64,000 nucleotides of DNA from Arthrobacter gandavensis. GTDB taxonomy: Bacteria > Actinomycetota > Actinomycetes > Actinomycetales > Micrococcaceae. Positions 52,536 to 61,935 of the stretch are shown piece after piece (position 1 is the stretch's first letter; the number at the start of each line of letters is the position of its first letter). The stretch is taken from assembly GCF_009192735.1 (NCBI RefSeq), contig NZ_VTFU01000001.1:558001-622000 (forward strand). Direction: 5' to 3'. The notes beneath the pieces were generated by a model. The model was not told where the DNA came from. It saw only the letters and a list, made by a program, of their open reading frames with translations, and made no database searches. The position numbers and the translations under genes are program-made.

Positions 52536-53558
52536 TCAGTCCTTCTTCCGGGCCCTGCTGGGTTGGACGCGCATCGGCTCGCCGGGCATCTTGGGATAGT
52601 CCGGCGGGAAGGGCATCTCGCCGAGCCCGTTGTCCAGGTCCCGCTGCCACCACTGCAGCAGCACCTCGATGCTCCCCGGATTGGAGCCCATGTCCGCCCA
52701 GGGATCCCCCGATGTCCGCAGCCGCTCGGGAACCGTGAGGATGGTGAAGTCCCGCGGATCAGCTCCTTCGAGTTCGTCCCACGTCAGCGGTGCGGACACC
52801 GGCGCGTGCGGCAGTGCCCGCGGACTGTAGGCACCGGCGATGGTGCGGTCGCGGTTCGCCTGGTTGAAGTCCACGAAAATGTTCTGTCCGCGTTCCTCCT
52901 TCCACCATGCCGTGGTGACCCGGTCCGGCATCCGGCGCTCCAGTTCACGGGCGGCTGCAATAACGGCATGGCGGACATCGAGGAACTCATGGTCCGGGGT
53001 GATGGGGGCGTAAACGTGCAGTCCCCGGTTTCCCGAGGTTTTGATGAACGCCTCGAGGCCGGCCTCGGCCAGAACGCTGCGGAGCTCGACGGCGGCGGGC
53101 ACGGCGTCGTCGAAATCAGTGCCCGGCTGGGGGTCCAGGTCAATGCGCAGCTGATCCGGGTTGTCCGTGTTCTCAGCGCGGGACGGCCATGGATGGAAGA
53201 CCACCGTGTTCATCTGGACGGCCCACACTGCGGCCGCCGGTTCATCGAGGATCAGCTGGGGATGGGCGCGTGCACTGGGGTAGGTAACGGTGACGGCCCG
53301 GATGAAGCCGGGTGTGCCCTTGGGCGGATTCTTGGAGAAGAACTGTTCACCGTCAATCCCGTCCGGAAACCGCTGGAGCGACACGGGCCGGTCACCGTTG
53401 GCGGCGATGAAGGCGCTTCCGACTTCCACCACGTAGCGGGCGAGATCAAGCTTCGTCAGTCCCAGCTCGGGCCACAGGACCCGGTCGGGGCTGGAAATCC
53501 GCATTTCGCGGTCGCCGTGGGGACCCGGGACAGTAATGGTGGTTGCTTTGCCGGCCAT
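52536..53558 (-). CDS. Stand-alone LigD polymerase-domain protein (NHEJ-type primase-polymerase)
   Basis: 340 residues of the archaeo-eukaryotic primase fold: LRIDLDPQPG (Asp140, Asp142, catalytic), SGNRGLHVYAP and ERLRTSGDP. In many bacteria this domain is fused with the ligase and nuclease of LigD; here it is separate. It fills gaps and adds ribonucleotides during end joining. Leaderless geometry: TAGGTT (53570-53565, minus) ends 6 bp before the ATG. Neighbours do not include Ku or a ligase within the window. It is convergent with the second aztD gene. Confidence 0.85.
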   Translation of the reverse strand: MAGKATTITVPGPHGDREMRISSPDRVLWPELGLTKLDLARYVVEVGSAFIAANGDRPVSLQRFPDGIDGEQFFSKNPPKGTPGFIRAVTVTYPSARAHPQLILDEPAAAVWAVQMNTVVFHPWPSRAENTDNPDQLRIDLDPQPGTDFDDAVPAAVELRSVLAEAGLEAFIKTSGNRGLHVYAPITPDHEFLDVRHAVIAAARELERRMPDRVTTAWWKEERGQNIFVDFNQANRDRTIAGAYSPRALPHAPVSAPLTWDELEGADPRDFTILTVPERLRTSGDPWADMGSNPGSIEVLLQWWQRDLDNGLGEMPFPPDYPKMPGEPMRVQPSRARKKD

Positions 53559-53607
53559 GGCGATAACCTACCCCGGTTTTGCCGGAGGGTCACGGACAGG
53601 CGCAGGA

Positions 53608-54822
53608 TCAGGCGGGAGACCCCGGCTCCAGTGCGTCCTCACCGCGGCGGTAGTTCTTGTGTCCGTGCACAAAGTGGTAAAGCACAGTGGTCGCCAGGAT
53701 GCACCCGGCCAGCAGCCAGTACATGCCGTGGAACCCGGTCAGCGGCACCAGGGCGCCCAGTGCCAGCGGTCCCAGGCCAACCCCCGCGTCCATCATGATG
53801 AAGAAGGTGGAGGTGGCCAGGCCAATGCGGTGGGGCGGGGCCATGGTGACGGCCACGGCCTGGGCGGTGGGAACCAGTGCCCCGAAGCCGATGCCCACAA
53901 ACACGCCGGCCGCCGCCATCACGAAACCGTTGGGCGCCCAGGCCAGCAGTGCCAGGCCGACGGCGAAGCTGACCAGGGTGGGATAAATGACGGCGTTGTC
54001 CCCGTAGATGTCGTGCAGCCGGCCCATGAACAGCCGGGACGCGAGCACGACGGCGGCGTAGACCAAGAAAAAGGTGCTCGCGGCGGTGACCAGGTTTTCC
54101 GACTGGGCGTAGGAGTTGATGAAGGTCAGCACGCCCGCGTAGGAAGCACCGGCAACAAACATGATGGACGCGATGGCCAGCGCCGCCGGATCGATGATGT
54201 CGGTGAACCGCAGGTGCCACTTGCGCGCCTGTTCCGCCGCCGTCGGCGTGCGCTCGGGGAGCTTCAGCATCAGTGCCACGGCCAGTGCCAGAGCGGCGCA
54301 CGCGGCGCTGGCCAGGAAGAGGAAGTCGTAGGTCATGCTGTCCACGATCAGGACGGCGAGGAAGGGCCCGACGGCGGTGGCCAGCGTGGTGGAGATGCCG
54401 AAGTAGCCTGTGCCCTCACCGCGGCGGCGAGCCGGAATGAGGCCCATGACCGATGCGGAGATCGAGGTGCTCGCAGCTCCGAAAGCCGCGCCGTGGATCA
54501 GCCGGATGGCCAGCAGTGCGCCGAGGCTGTCAGCAAAGGGGTACAGCAGGGCCGCGGCCGTGAAGACCGCGAGTCCGCCGAGGAGCAGTTTCCGCCGCCC
54601 AATGAAGTCCAGGAACTTGCCGCTGAAAATGCGGGCGACCAGCGCGCCGATGACGAAGGATCCGGAGGCGAATCCGGAGGCGCCGTCCGAGGCGGCGAAC
54701 CGCTCCACGGCATACAGCGCCATGGTGGTCATGAGCAGATAGAACACCATCGAAAGGAAGAAGTTGGTGATAATTGCGAGGACAAACCCCGTGGTCCATA
54801 GTTTCTGACCGCCGCGCGTCAC
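53608..54822 (-). CDS. Major facilitator superfamily transporter
   Basis: 404 residues with twelve predicted helices. The family motif between helices 2 and 3 is GKFLDFIGRRKLLLGG, and there is a large loop after helix 6 (LPERTPTAAEQARKWHLRF). The fold resembles small-drug or sugar exporters of the YfcJ/AraJ type. GTG 54822 has AGGAG 7 bp upstream. It is monocistronic and divergent from the GH13 gene. Substrate cannot be inferred. Confidence 0.88.
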   Translation of the reverse strand: MTRGGQKLWTTGFVLAIITNFFLSMVFYLLMTTMALYAVERFAASDGASGFASGSFVIGALVARIFSGKFLDFIGRRKLLLGGLAVFTAAALLYPFADSLGALLAIRLIHGAAFGAASTSISASVMGLIPARRRGEGTGYFGISTTLATAVGPFLAVLIVDSMTYDFLFLASAACAALALAVALMLKLPERTPTAAEQARKWHLRFTDIIDPAALAIASIMFVAGASYAGVLTFINSYAQSENLVTAASTFFLVYAAVVLASRLFMGRLHDIYGDNAVIYPTLVSFAVGLALLAWAPNGFVMAAAGVFVGIGFGALVPTAQAVAVTMAPPHRIGLATSTFFIMMDAGVGLGPLALGALVPLTGFHGMYWLLAGCILATTVLYHFVHGHKNYRRGEDALEPGSPA

Positions 54823-55138
54823 CAGATGCTCCTATTAATCTTGTCCGGAACTTCTCGTGTGGTCCGGAGATACTGTGCCCGGAGAATGATCATGTCCAGA
54901 ACTTGTGTCGGCTCGGTCCGCACACTCCACGGACCAGCGGAACCACGTTACGCCTGTCGGGTTGTTGAACAAAAATTCACCGCCGGTCCGGGGCAGGAAT
55001 TTCCAGCTCACAACGGGCCCGAAGCTGCGTTCCCTGTCTGTGGCGGAGAGCCGAACATAAGCTGGATCCACCCGGTTCGCTCCCGGGCGCCGTCCCGCGC
55101 CGCCTGTATCAGCGGGCCTGCGAAAGGACTGCTGCTCC
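54823..55138. other. 316-bp divergent intergenic region
   Basis: It lies between the MFS and GH13 starts. Three related sites near 54842, 54860 and 54894 (TGTCCGGAAC, GGTCCGGAGA, TGTCCAGAAC) could be regulator half-sites for the MFS gene. A TTGAAC-like stretch at 54965 and a weak 112-codon minus-strand frame were seen; neither is convincing as a gene. Confidence 0.5.
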
Positions 55139-56902
55139 ATGAGAAATCCGTACCAGCCGGCGTGGTGGACCAACGCCGTCGTCTACCAGATTTACACCAG
55201 GAGCTTCGCCGACACTTCCGGTGATGGGGTCGGCGACCTGACCGGCATCATCAACCATCTGGACTACCTCAGCGAGCTCGGAGTGGACGTCCTCTGGCTC
55301 TCCCCCATTCACCAGTCTCCACAGCACGACAACGGATACGACATCAGCAACTACCGCCGGATCGATGCCCTCTACGGGACCGAGGAGGAGTTCGACCGGC
55401 TTCTGACCGAGGTGCATGGACGCGGCATGAAGCTCATCATGGACCTGGTGGTGAACCACACCTCCGATGAGCACTCGGCATTTCTCGTCTCGTCTTCCTC
55501 TCGCACCAACGTGTCCAGGGACTCCTACTTCTGGCGGGATCCCCGGCGCGGCTTCTCCCCTGACGAACCGGGCGCTGAACCCAATAACTGGGGCTCGATT
55601 TTTGGGGGCAGCGCCTGGACCTATGACCCGGTGACGGAGCAGTACTACCTGCATCTCTTCAGCCCGCACCAGCCGGACCTGAACTGGGAGAGCACGCGTG
55701 TGCGCCGGCGCGTGTACGACATGATGAACTGGTGGCTGGACCGCGGCATTGACGGGTTCCGCATGGACGCCATCAACTTCATTTCCAAACGTCCCTCCCT
55801 GCCGGACAGCCCGGTGTCCGCTGGCGGCATGTATGCGGACGGCTCCCCCTATTTTGTGTCCGGCCCCCGGGTCCACGAGTTCATCCAGGAAATGATGCGC
55901 GCCGTGTTCAGCTACCGGGACGGAGAATACTTGGTGGTGGGAGAGACCGACGGCGTGACGGTTGACGAGGCGGTGCTCTTCACCGACCCGCTGCGCGGGG
56001 AACTGGACATGGTCTTCCATTTCGAACACATGCGGCTGGACCAGGGCGCCGGCGGAAAATGGAACCATCTGCCGATGAAGCTGCAGGACCTGAAAAGTAT
56101 CTGGAACCGGTGGCAGCGAGCGCTGGCCGACCGCGGCTGGAACAGCCTGTATCTGGGCAATCACGACCAGCCGCGCTCGGTCTCACGCTTCGGTAATGAC
56201 ACCCGGTACCGCTACGAGTCGGCCACGCTGTGGGCCACCCTCCTGCACCTGCAGCGCGGCACGCCCTTTATCTACCAGGGCGAGGAAATTGGCATGACCA
56301 ATGCGAGCTTTACCTCGCTGGACCAGTACCGGGATGTTGAGTCGCTGGCGTTATATGAATTCGCCCTCAGCCGCGGGATTGCGCCGGAGCGCGTGCTGGC
56401 CACCCTGAACCGGGTGAGCCGGGACAACGCCCGCACTCCCATGCAGTGGAATGACGGCCCCAATGCGGGCTTTACCACCGGGACACCTTGGATTGACGTC
56501 AATGCCAACTATCCCGGCCTCAATGTGGAAGCGGACCGGGCCGCGGAACGGTCAGTGTTCCGCTACTACCAGCGCCTGATCGCGCTGCGGCATGCGTCCC
56601 CGGTGGTGGCCTTGGGCGACTTTGAACTGGTGGATCCCGGCGACCCGTCTTTGTTCGCGTTCCGCCGCCGCCTGGGCGGGGAGGAACTGAGCGTGCTGTG
56701 CAACGTGTCCGATGAGCCGTTGGAGGTCTCGGCGTACCTGCGTCCCAATCAGCTGGTGCTGGGCAATTACTCCGAACCCGGGGACCCCGGATTGCTGCGG
56801 CCCTGGGAAGCACGGGTCCACCGGTTGTCCGGGCCAACGCCGCTGTCCGGGCCAACGCCGCCGTCGGGGCCAATGCCGTCGCCCGGCGGAGACCCGGACT
56901 GA
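55139..56902 (+). CDS. GH13 alpha-glucosidase (oligo-1,6-glucosidase/trehalulose-hydrolase-like)
   Basis: 587 residues of the alpha-amylase superfamily. Nucleophile Asp210 is in GIDGFRMDAINF, acid/base Glu269 in VVGETDG, and the transition-state Asp343 in LGNHDQPR. VVNHTSDEH gives the conserved region I, and the opening WWTNAVVYQIYTRSF is typical of the GH13 subfamily acting on short alpha-1,4 or alpha-1,6 glucosides or sucrose isomers. No signal peptide, so cytoplasmic. The C-terminus ends in Pro-rich near-repeats (SGPTPLSGPTPPSGP). GAAAGGA lies about 13 bp before the ATG. Confidence 0.9.
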   Translation: MRNPYQPAWWTNAVVYQIYTRSFADTSGDGVGDLTGIINHLDYLSELGVDVLWLSPIHQSPQHDNGYDISNYRRIDALYGTEEEFDRLLTEVHGRGMKLIMDLVVNHTSDEHSAFLVSSSSRTNVSRDSYFWRDPRRGFSPDEPGAEPNNWGSIFGGSAWTYDPVTEQYYLHLFSPHQPDLNWESTRVRRRVYDMMNWWLDRGIDGFRMDAINFISKRPSLPDSPVSAGGMYADGSPYFVSGPRVHEFIQEMMRAVFSYRDGEYLVVGETDGVTVDEAVLFTDPLRGELDMVFHFEHMRLDQGAGGKWNHLPMKLQDLKSIWNRWQRALADRGWNSLYLGNHDQPRSVSRFGNDTRYRYESATLWATLLHLQRGTPFIYQGEEIGMTNASFTSLDQYRDVESLALYEFALSRGIAPERVLATLNRVSRDNARTPMQWNDGPNAGFTTGTPWIDVNANYPGLNVEADRAAERSVFRYYQRLIALRHASPVVALGDFELVDPGDPSLFAFRRRLGGEELSVLCNVSDEPLEVSAYLRPNQLVLGNYSEPGDPGLLRPWEARVHRLSGPTPLSGPTPPSGPMPSPGGDPD

Positions 56903-56939
56903 CGCCTGCCCGTGTTGCGGCTCATGCCGGCCGGTAACG

Positions 56940-57581
56940 CTAGCGGCGGATAATGCGGCGCTTGCGGGCCTCGCTGACGGCTGCCGTCCGGTTGTCCACG
57001 CCGAGTTTCTCGTAGATGTGCACCAAGTGGGTCTTGACGGTGGCTTCGGAAATATACAGCGCACGGGCCATCGCGCGGTTGGCCATTCCATCAGCCAGCA
57101 GTTCCAGCAATTCCAGTTCCCGCGGGCTGAGGGCCGTTTCCGGATTCCGCAGCTGCCCGAGCAGGCGTCCGGCGACCTGCGGAGCCAGCGCTGTCCGGCC
57201 CTCGGCGGCAGCGGTGACGGCGCTGCGGATGTCTTCGGGAGCCGCATCTTTGAGCATGTAGCCCGCGGCGCCGGCATCGACGGCCGCAAGGATATCGGCG
57301 TCGCTGTCGTAGGTGGTCAGGATCAGCACCGGCGGGCCCTGAGCGGCGCGGATTTGCCGGGTGGCGGTGACCCCGTCCATGCCCGGGGCCATCTGCAGGT
57401 CCATGAGCACCACGTCCACCGGGGTTCCCAGCGTCTGCAGCCGGGCAAGTTCAGCGATGGCGGCGGCTCCGTCGGCGGCTTCCGCAGCCACTTCCACGCC
57501 CTCAAAGTCGCTGAGCATGGCGCGCAGTCCCGCCCGGACCACGGGATGATCGTCCACCAGGAGAATGCGGGTGGCACTCAT
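56940..57581 (-). CDS. NarL-family two-component response regulator
   Basis: 213 residues: a receiver domain with Asp61 (VVLMDLQMAPGMDGV, phosphorylation site) and a C-terminal LuxR-type HTH (SPRELELLELLADGMANRAMARALYISEATVKTHLVHIYEKLGV, part). It is activated by the kinase encoded just upstream, whose frame overlaps by 4 bp. Together they probably control the divergent ABC exporter, as in many antibiotic- or cell-envelope-sensing systems. Confidence 0.92.
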   Translation of the reverse strand: MSATRILLVDDHPVVRAGLRAMLSDFEGVEVAAEAADGAAAIAELARLQTLGTPVDVVLMDLQMAPGMDGVTATRQIRAAQGPPVLILTTYDSDADILAAVDAGAAGYMLKDAAPEDIRSAVTAAAEGRTALAPQVAGRLLGQLRNPETALSPRELELLELLADGMANRAMARALYISEATVKTHLVHIYEKLGVDNRTAAVSEARKRRIIRR

Positions 57582-59017
57582 GATGTGCTCTCCGTTCCCG
57601 GTGCTCCGGGCTTTGGCGCCCCGTCTTCCATGGCCCCGGTTTCCAGCGGCAGCCGCAGGGCGACCACCGTCCCCTCGCCGGGCGCTGACTCGATACTCAG
57701 GCTTCCATGGAGGTCGGTGACCCGCTCGCGCAGCGACAGCAGTCCAAAGCCGGAACCGTCACTCCGGGGTCCGGCGGGGAGATCCGCGGGCTCAAAGCCC
57801 GCGCCGTCGTCGAACACGTCCAGGGCCACCGAATCCGGGGAGTACTCCAGGGTTACGACAGCTGACGACGCGCCGGCATGGGACTCGACGTTGGCGAGCA
57901 GCGACTGCGCGGCGCGCAGCAGAGTGGCTTCATAGGCAGCGTGCAGAGGGACGGGAGTGCCGTCGACACGGAAAACGCACTCGAGCCGCTTCCCTCCGGC
58001 GGCCGAGCGCCGGGACGTATCCGAGCACAGCGCGGCCAGCCGGGCATCCAGGGAACCCCGCTCCAGCGGTGCAGCGGCCATGCCGCGGACAAACCTGCGG
58101 GCTTCCGCCAGATTTTCCGCGGCCGTGCCCTGCACCAGGGTAATGCGCTCCCGTGCCAGCGCCGTGTCGCCCCCGTCCAGGGCGGTGCCCGCGGCGCGGG
58201 CCAGGAGCACGATGCTCGACAGTCCCTGGGCCAGGGTGTCGTGGATTTCCCGGGCGAGCCGTTCGCGCTCGGCCAGCACACCGGCGTCGTGCTGTGAGGC
58301 AGCCAGCTCACTGCGGGTGCGGTGCAGTTCAGCGAGCGCCCGGCGCTGGTTCACGCTCTCCCGGTGCAGGGCAGAGTAGGCGCTGCCCATGATCACGGCG
58401 AACAGCGCGCCGATGGCCGGGCCCAGGAGCGCAGGGGCCGTCGGCTGGCCTGAGTGGACGAACTGGGCGGCGATGACGGCCACCGTGGTCATGGCAACGG
58501 CGGCGAGCGCCGGTACGGTGCGCAGCAGGTGCAGATCCAGGAAAAACAGGGGGAAGGCCACCCAGGAGAACTCGGGGCTGATGATCAGCAGGCACAGCCA
58601 CAGCGCGGTAACGATACCCAGCCAGGCCGGCCCGTACCGCTTGGGGTCAGGACCACTTCCCGTGGTGGCGAACCGCTTTTCGGTGACTGTCCCGGCCAGA
58701 TAGACGCCGGCAAGCAGCACGACCAGGACGTACGCACAGATCTGTGCGGGCAGGGCGGGCGGTGACAGGGTCATTTGGACCGCGGCCACCAGCAGCAGTC
58801 CGGCAAATGCAGCATGCAGGGCGGTGCGCAGCGCACGCAGCACCAGGTCCCCCGGTGATCCGGGTGATCCGGGGACAGCCGGTGCCGAAGCATCGGTGCC
58901 TTCAGCCCGAAGAGCCCCGCCGCCAGGAAGGGTGCGGTCAGGGATGGTGCGGTCAGGGATGGTGCGCCCGGGTTCCGTGCCGTCGGTTATGGGGCGGTCT
59001 TGGGCACGGGCATTCAT
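57578..59017 (-). CDS. Sensor histidine kinase (HisKA_3, NarX/DesK type)
   Basis: 479 residues. The N-tail is disordered, with the repeat IPDRTIPDRTLPG. A block of five to six helices (about 62-215) spans the membrane with no large outside domain. The phosphoacceptor is His259 in LAREIHDTLAQGLSS, and an ATPase domain with DDGAGFEP and GFGLLSLRERV follows. TACGCT ends 6 bp before ATG 59017, suggesting a leaderless message. It is divergent from the exporter, and overlaps the regulator gene. Confidence 0.9.
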   Translation of the reverse strand: MNARAQDRPITDGTEPGRTIPDRTIPDRTLPGGGALRAEGTDASAPAVPGSPGSPGDLVLRALRTALHAAFAGLLLVAAVQMTLSPPALPAQICAYVLVVLLAGVYLAGTVTEKRFATTGSGPDPKRYGPAWLGIVTALWLCLLIISPEFSWVAFPLFFLDLHLLRTVPALAAVAMTTVAVIAAQFVHSGQPTAPALLGPAIGALFAVIMGSAYSALHRESVNQRRALAELHRTRSELAASQHDAGVLAERERLAREIHDTLAQGLSSIVLLARAAGTALDGGDTALARERITLVQGTAAENLAEARRFVRGMAAAPLERGSLDARLAALCSDTSRRSAAGGKRLECVFRVDGTPVPLHAAYEATLLRAAQSLLANVESHAGASSAVVTLEYSPDSVALDVFDDGAGFEPADLPAGPRSDGSGFGLLSLRERVTDLHGSLSIESAPGEGTVVALRLPLETGAMEDGAPKPGAPGTESTS

Positions 59018-59193
59018 GCCTCAAGCGTAGGCGGCCCCCGTCCGCGGCACATCAACCAAACGGTGGACCCGGCGCTCACCCCCATGGCCGGGGCCAATCA
59101 ACCTTGCTTGCGATGGTTATCCCCCGAATTCGCGGAAGGCTGGGAAACGTGGACATAACCGGCCGGAAGCCGGCCGTGATGAAAGGACATTCC

Positions 59194-60282
59194 GTGTATC
59201 TCGCACTTCGTGACATTCGCTTCGCCAAGGGCCGGTTCGCCCTGATGGGCAGCGTTGTTGCGCTGATCTCGCTCCTGCTGGTGCTGCTCTCCGGGCTCAC
59301 CGCGGGACTGGGCAACCAAAACACGGCCGCCGTAGCGGCTCTGGCCGACGACGGCGTCAACACGGTTGCCTTTGGGGCTCCCGGCGGCGGGGAAGCCAAG
59401 GCTTCCTACACCGAATCGGTGGTGACGGAACAGCAGCTGCGGCTGTGGCGGTCCGCGGACGGGGTTGCCGCCGCACAACCGCTGGGAATCACCCAAACCC
59501 GAGCCGTGGCGGGGTCCACCGCCAACGTGGCCGTTTTCGGCGTCGAGCCTGGGTCTTCCCTTGCCCCGGAAACAGTGGAGGAAGCCGGGGTCATCCTGGG
59601 CGACTCCACGGCCGAGGACCTCGGCGTTTCCGTCGGCGGCACTGTGGCACTGGGAGGGCGCGAGCTGACGGTCACTGCCGTTTCAGATGACTCCTGGTAC
59701 AGCCACACTCCGGTGGCCTGGACATCCTTGGATGTGTGGCAGCAGGTGGCGCACATCAATGACGCAGGGCCGGCGGAAGCCCCCGTGGCCACCGTCATTG
59801 TCGCTGACGCCTCCGAAGCAGCCGCCGCCCAGGCTGATGCCGCCGCCGGCACTGTATCGACCGATGTCCGGGGCTCCTATCAGGCCCTGGGATCCTACTC
59901 CTCCGAAAACGGTTCGCTGCTGATGATGCAGGTGTTCCTCTACGGCATTTCCGCGCTGGTCATCGTGGCGTTCCTCACCGTCTGGACCGTGCAGCGCACC
60001 CGCGACATCGCCGTACTCAAGGCGCTTGGCGGTTCCTCCGCCTACCTGCTCCGCGATGCCTTGGCGCAGGCGGCAATCGTCCTGACCAGCGGAGCCGTTG
60101 CCGGCGGTCTGGCGGGACTGGGCCTGGGTGCCGTTGCGGCAACAGTGGCACCGTTTTCGCTCAGCGTCACCACAACAGTGCTTCCCGTTGCCGGCATCGT
60201 CCTGCTGGGGCTTGCCGGCGCCGCGCTCGCCGTCCGCAGCGTCACCAAGGTGGATCCACTGACCGCGCTGGGCGGGAACTAG
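59194..60282 (+). CDS. FtsX-like (MacB-type) ABC exporter permease
   Basis: 362 residues: N-terminal helix (MGSVVALISLLLVLLSGLTAGLG), a large extracytoplasmic domain (residues about 45-240), and three C-terminal helices (LYGISALVIVAFLTVWTVQRTRDIAVLKALGGSSAYLL, part). The RTRDIAVLKALGGS coupling region is diagnostic. GTG 59194 is chosen because AAAGGA is 6 bp upstream; an ATG 15 bp earlier overlaps that site. It forms an operon with the ATPase gene. Probable role: export or sensing of peptides or lipids, under the divergent two-component system. Confidence 0.85.
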   Translation: MYLALRDIRFAKGRFALMGSVVALISLLLVLLSGLTAGLGNQNTAAVAALADDGVNTVAFGAPGGGEAKASYTESVVTEQQLRLWRSADGVAAAQPLGITQTRAVAGSTANVAVFGVEPGSSLAPETVEEAGVILGDSTAEDLGVSVGGTVALGGRELTVTAVSDDSWYSHTPVAWTSLDVWQQVAHINDAGPAEAPVATVIVADASEAAAAQADAAAGTVSTDVRGSYQALGSYSSENGSLLMMQVFLYGISALVIVAFLTVWTVQRTRDIAVLKALGGSSAYLLRDALAQAAIVLTSGAVAGGLAGLGLGAVAATVAPFSLSVTTTVLPVAGIVLLGLAGAALAVRSVTKVDPLTALGGN

Positions 60283-60338
60283 GGCACGGCGCCCGGCCCG
60301 TTCCACGAATCCGTAAATTTTCCTGAAAGGACTCCCCC

Positions 60339-61115
60339 ATGCATTCCACTCCCCAGTCCGCCGGCGCTGCCGCTTCCGCTTCTTCGGACGCCGTACCGGA
60401 AGCCCCAGGCCGGGTTCCCGCACTGGACCTTGCCGGAGTAACCCTCGAATACCCCGACGGCGAGGGAACTTTGAAGGCGCTGGACGACGTCAGCCTTCAG
60501 GTGCCGGCCGGAGAAGTCCTGGCCCTGGTGGGCCCGTCCGGTTCCGGAAAGTCCTCGCTGCTGGCCGTGGCAGCGACCCTCATCCGGCAAACCGCGGGAA
60601 AGGTGGTGGTGGCCGGGACGGACACCGCATCGCTCGACGACGCCGGGCGCACCACCCTGCGCCGGGGCAAGGTTGGGCTGATCTTTCAGCAGCCCAACCT
60701 GCTGCCGTCCCTAACCTCCGTGGAACAGCTGGTCATCACGGACCAGCTGCGCGGCATCCGGTCACCGTCATCGGAACGGAGGGCCCTGGATCTGCTGGAT
60801 TTGGTGGGTTTGGCGGCTGCAGCGGGGAAGCGTCCCCACCAGCTGTCCGGAGGGCAGCGGCAGCGCGTGAACATCGCCCGTGCCCTCATGGGCAGCCCCG
60901 CGCTGATGCTGGTGGATGAGCCCACGGCCGCCCTGGACCACGAACGGTCTGAGAACATCGTGAAGCTGCTGGTGGCGCTGACGAGGGAGTTCCGCTTCGG
61001 AACGGTCCTGGTCACCCACGACACCGAGTTCGTGCCGCTGGCGGACGCCGCGGCCGCGATGCGGGACGGACGGCTCACCCTTGTTCAGTCGGCGCGGGGT
61101 CCGTTCGCCGCATAG
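60339..61115 (+). CDS. ABC exporter ATP-binding protein (LolD/MacB-type)
   Basis: 258 residues. Walker A GPSGSGKSS, Q-loop FQQPNLLPSL, signature LSGGQRQRVNIARAL, Walker B LMLVDEPTAALD and H-loop THD are intact. It pairs with the preceding FtsX-like permease. The first 30 residues are Ala/Ser-rich. GAAAGGA lies about 9 bp before the ATG. The 3' end overlaps the convergent 180-residue gene by 31 bp. Confidence 0.9.
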   Translation: MHSTPQSAGAAASASSDAVPEAPGRVPALDLAGVTLEYPDGEGTLKALDDVSLQVPAGEVLALVGPSGSGKSSLLAVAATLIRQTAGKVVVAGTDTASLDDAGRTTLRRGKVGLIFQQPNLLPSLTSVEQLVITDQLRGIRSPSSERRALDLLDLVGLAAAAGKRPHQLSGGQRQRVNIARALMGSPALMLVDEPTAALDHERSENIVKLLVALTREFRFGTVLVTHDTEFVPLADAAAAMRDGRLTLVQSARGPFAA

Positions 61116-61627
61116 TGGTTCCACGAGGCCAGGGGCGCGGAAATCACGACGAACCGATCATCAAACGAGTCGGCGCGGTAATCGTCACCCAGGTTGTGAT
61201 CCCGTGCCACAGCGAATGCGCGGCGGTAATCAGCGGTCGGAGCGATCACGAAGCGGCGGTCCGGGCCATGGCGGACGACGGACCAGCGGGTGTCCGGTGC
61301 AGCGCCGGCGGCGGCGTCATAGTCGTAGTAGTCAACAGCCATCCCGAAGCGGCCGTCCCATTCCCTGTCCGCCAGCGTGACTTCCGGCAGCACCTCAGCA
61401 GGCCGTGCCATCCGCCAGTCCCGGACAGTGAGGTCGGTGTCACCGACAGTCAGCGCAACGTTGGCGCGGATGCGGCGGTTCAAGGGCATCACTTCGGCGA
61501 GCCTGCGCGGAGCGAGGTTGTGCGGTTCGGTCAGCAGCAGGCCGGCATCAGTGGCCAGTGCGAAAATCTGCGATCCGTCGGCCGCCGCGCGGGGCTCGAT
61601 CCGGCGCAGAGTGGTGGTTATTTCCAA
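61085..61627 (-). CDS. Hypothetical protein, 180 residues
   Basis: Not recognised. It is Arg/Asp/Ala-rich with many Tyr: DGRFGMAVDYYDYDAAAGAAPD and WSVVRHGPDRRFVIAPTADYRRAFAVARDHN. No signal peptide, no membrane segment, no cysteines, no obvious motif. It starts at TTG with AAGGAG and AAAGGAA upstream. The frame shows the codon bias of the neighbouring genes and overlaps the ABC ATPase end by 31 bp. A GTATTCC direct repeat (61727, 61740) lies upstream. Confidence 0.6.
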   Translation of the reverse strand: MEITTTLRRIEPRAAADGSQIFALATDAGLLLTEPHNLAPRRLAEVMPLNRRIRANVALTVGDTDLTVRDWRMARPAEVLPEVTLADREWDGRFGMAVDYYDYDAAAGAAPDTRWSVVRHGPDRRFVIAPTADYRRAFAVARDHNLGDDYRADSFDDRFVVISAPLASWNHYAANGPRAD

Positions 61628-61935
61628 GGCTCCTTCCTTTCAGCTGCTCGGGCCCTCCCACTCCAGTGGAGGGGCAGGCCGGTGGCCGGGAGCGGTCAGC
61701 ACGATGATGCCGAATTTCCCTAAAACGTATTCCTTACCAGTATTCCGTCTTCGTCCACGCTGCGCAGTGAGCCAGCGCACCCCCCCCAGGAATCACCCGT
61801 TCTCACCGGACCAAGCCTCCCAAAGCGGGTCCTGTTAGCGCTCACAGGTAAGCTCTAGAATCGCAGCGCACCTTATGACGCAGACCGGGCGTGTTCCAGG
61901 ACTAGCTGGACCCCGCCACCGACAGGAGCCGGACC
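61628..61935. other. 308-bp divergent intergenic region
   Basis: It lies between the unknown 180-residue gene and aldose 1-epimerase. It holds direct GTATTCC repeats (61727-61733 and 61740-61746), a small hairpin near 61653-61674, and the operator and promoter of the epimerase gene at 61833-61861. No ORF is supported. Confidence 0.6.
61833..61861 (+). promoter_or_regulatory. LacI operator and promoter of aldose 1-epimerase
   Basis: TGTTAGCGCTCACA (61833-61846) is a near-perfect LacI-type palindrome of the same class as GTTAGCGCTAAC at 22971. It overlaps the -35 position; TAGAAT (61856-61861) fits a -10. Confidence 0.6.

Noticed and set aside
54835-55173. 112-codon minus-strand frame before the GH13 gene
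   Set aside because: It overlaps the GH13 start and lacks an SD or a recognised domain. A stretch FGPVVSWKFLPRTGG looks globular, so it was noted, but support is too thin.
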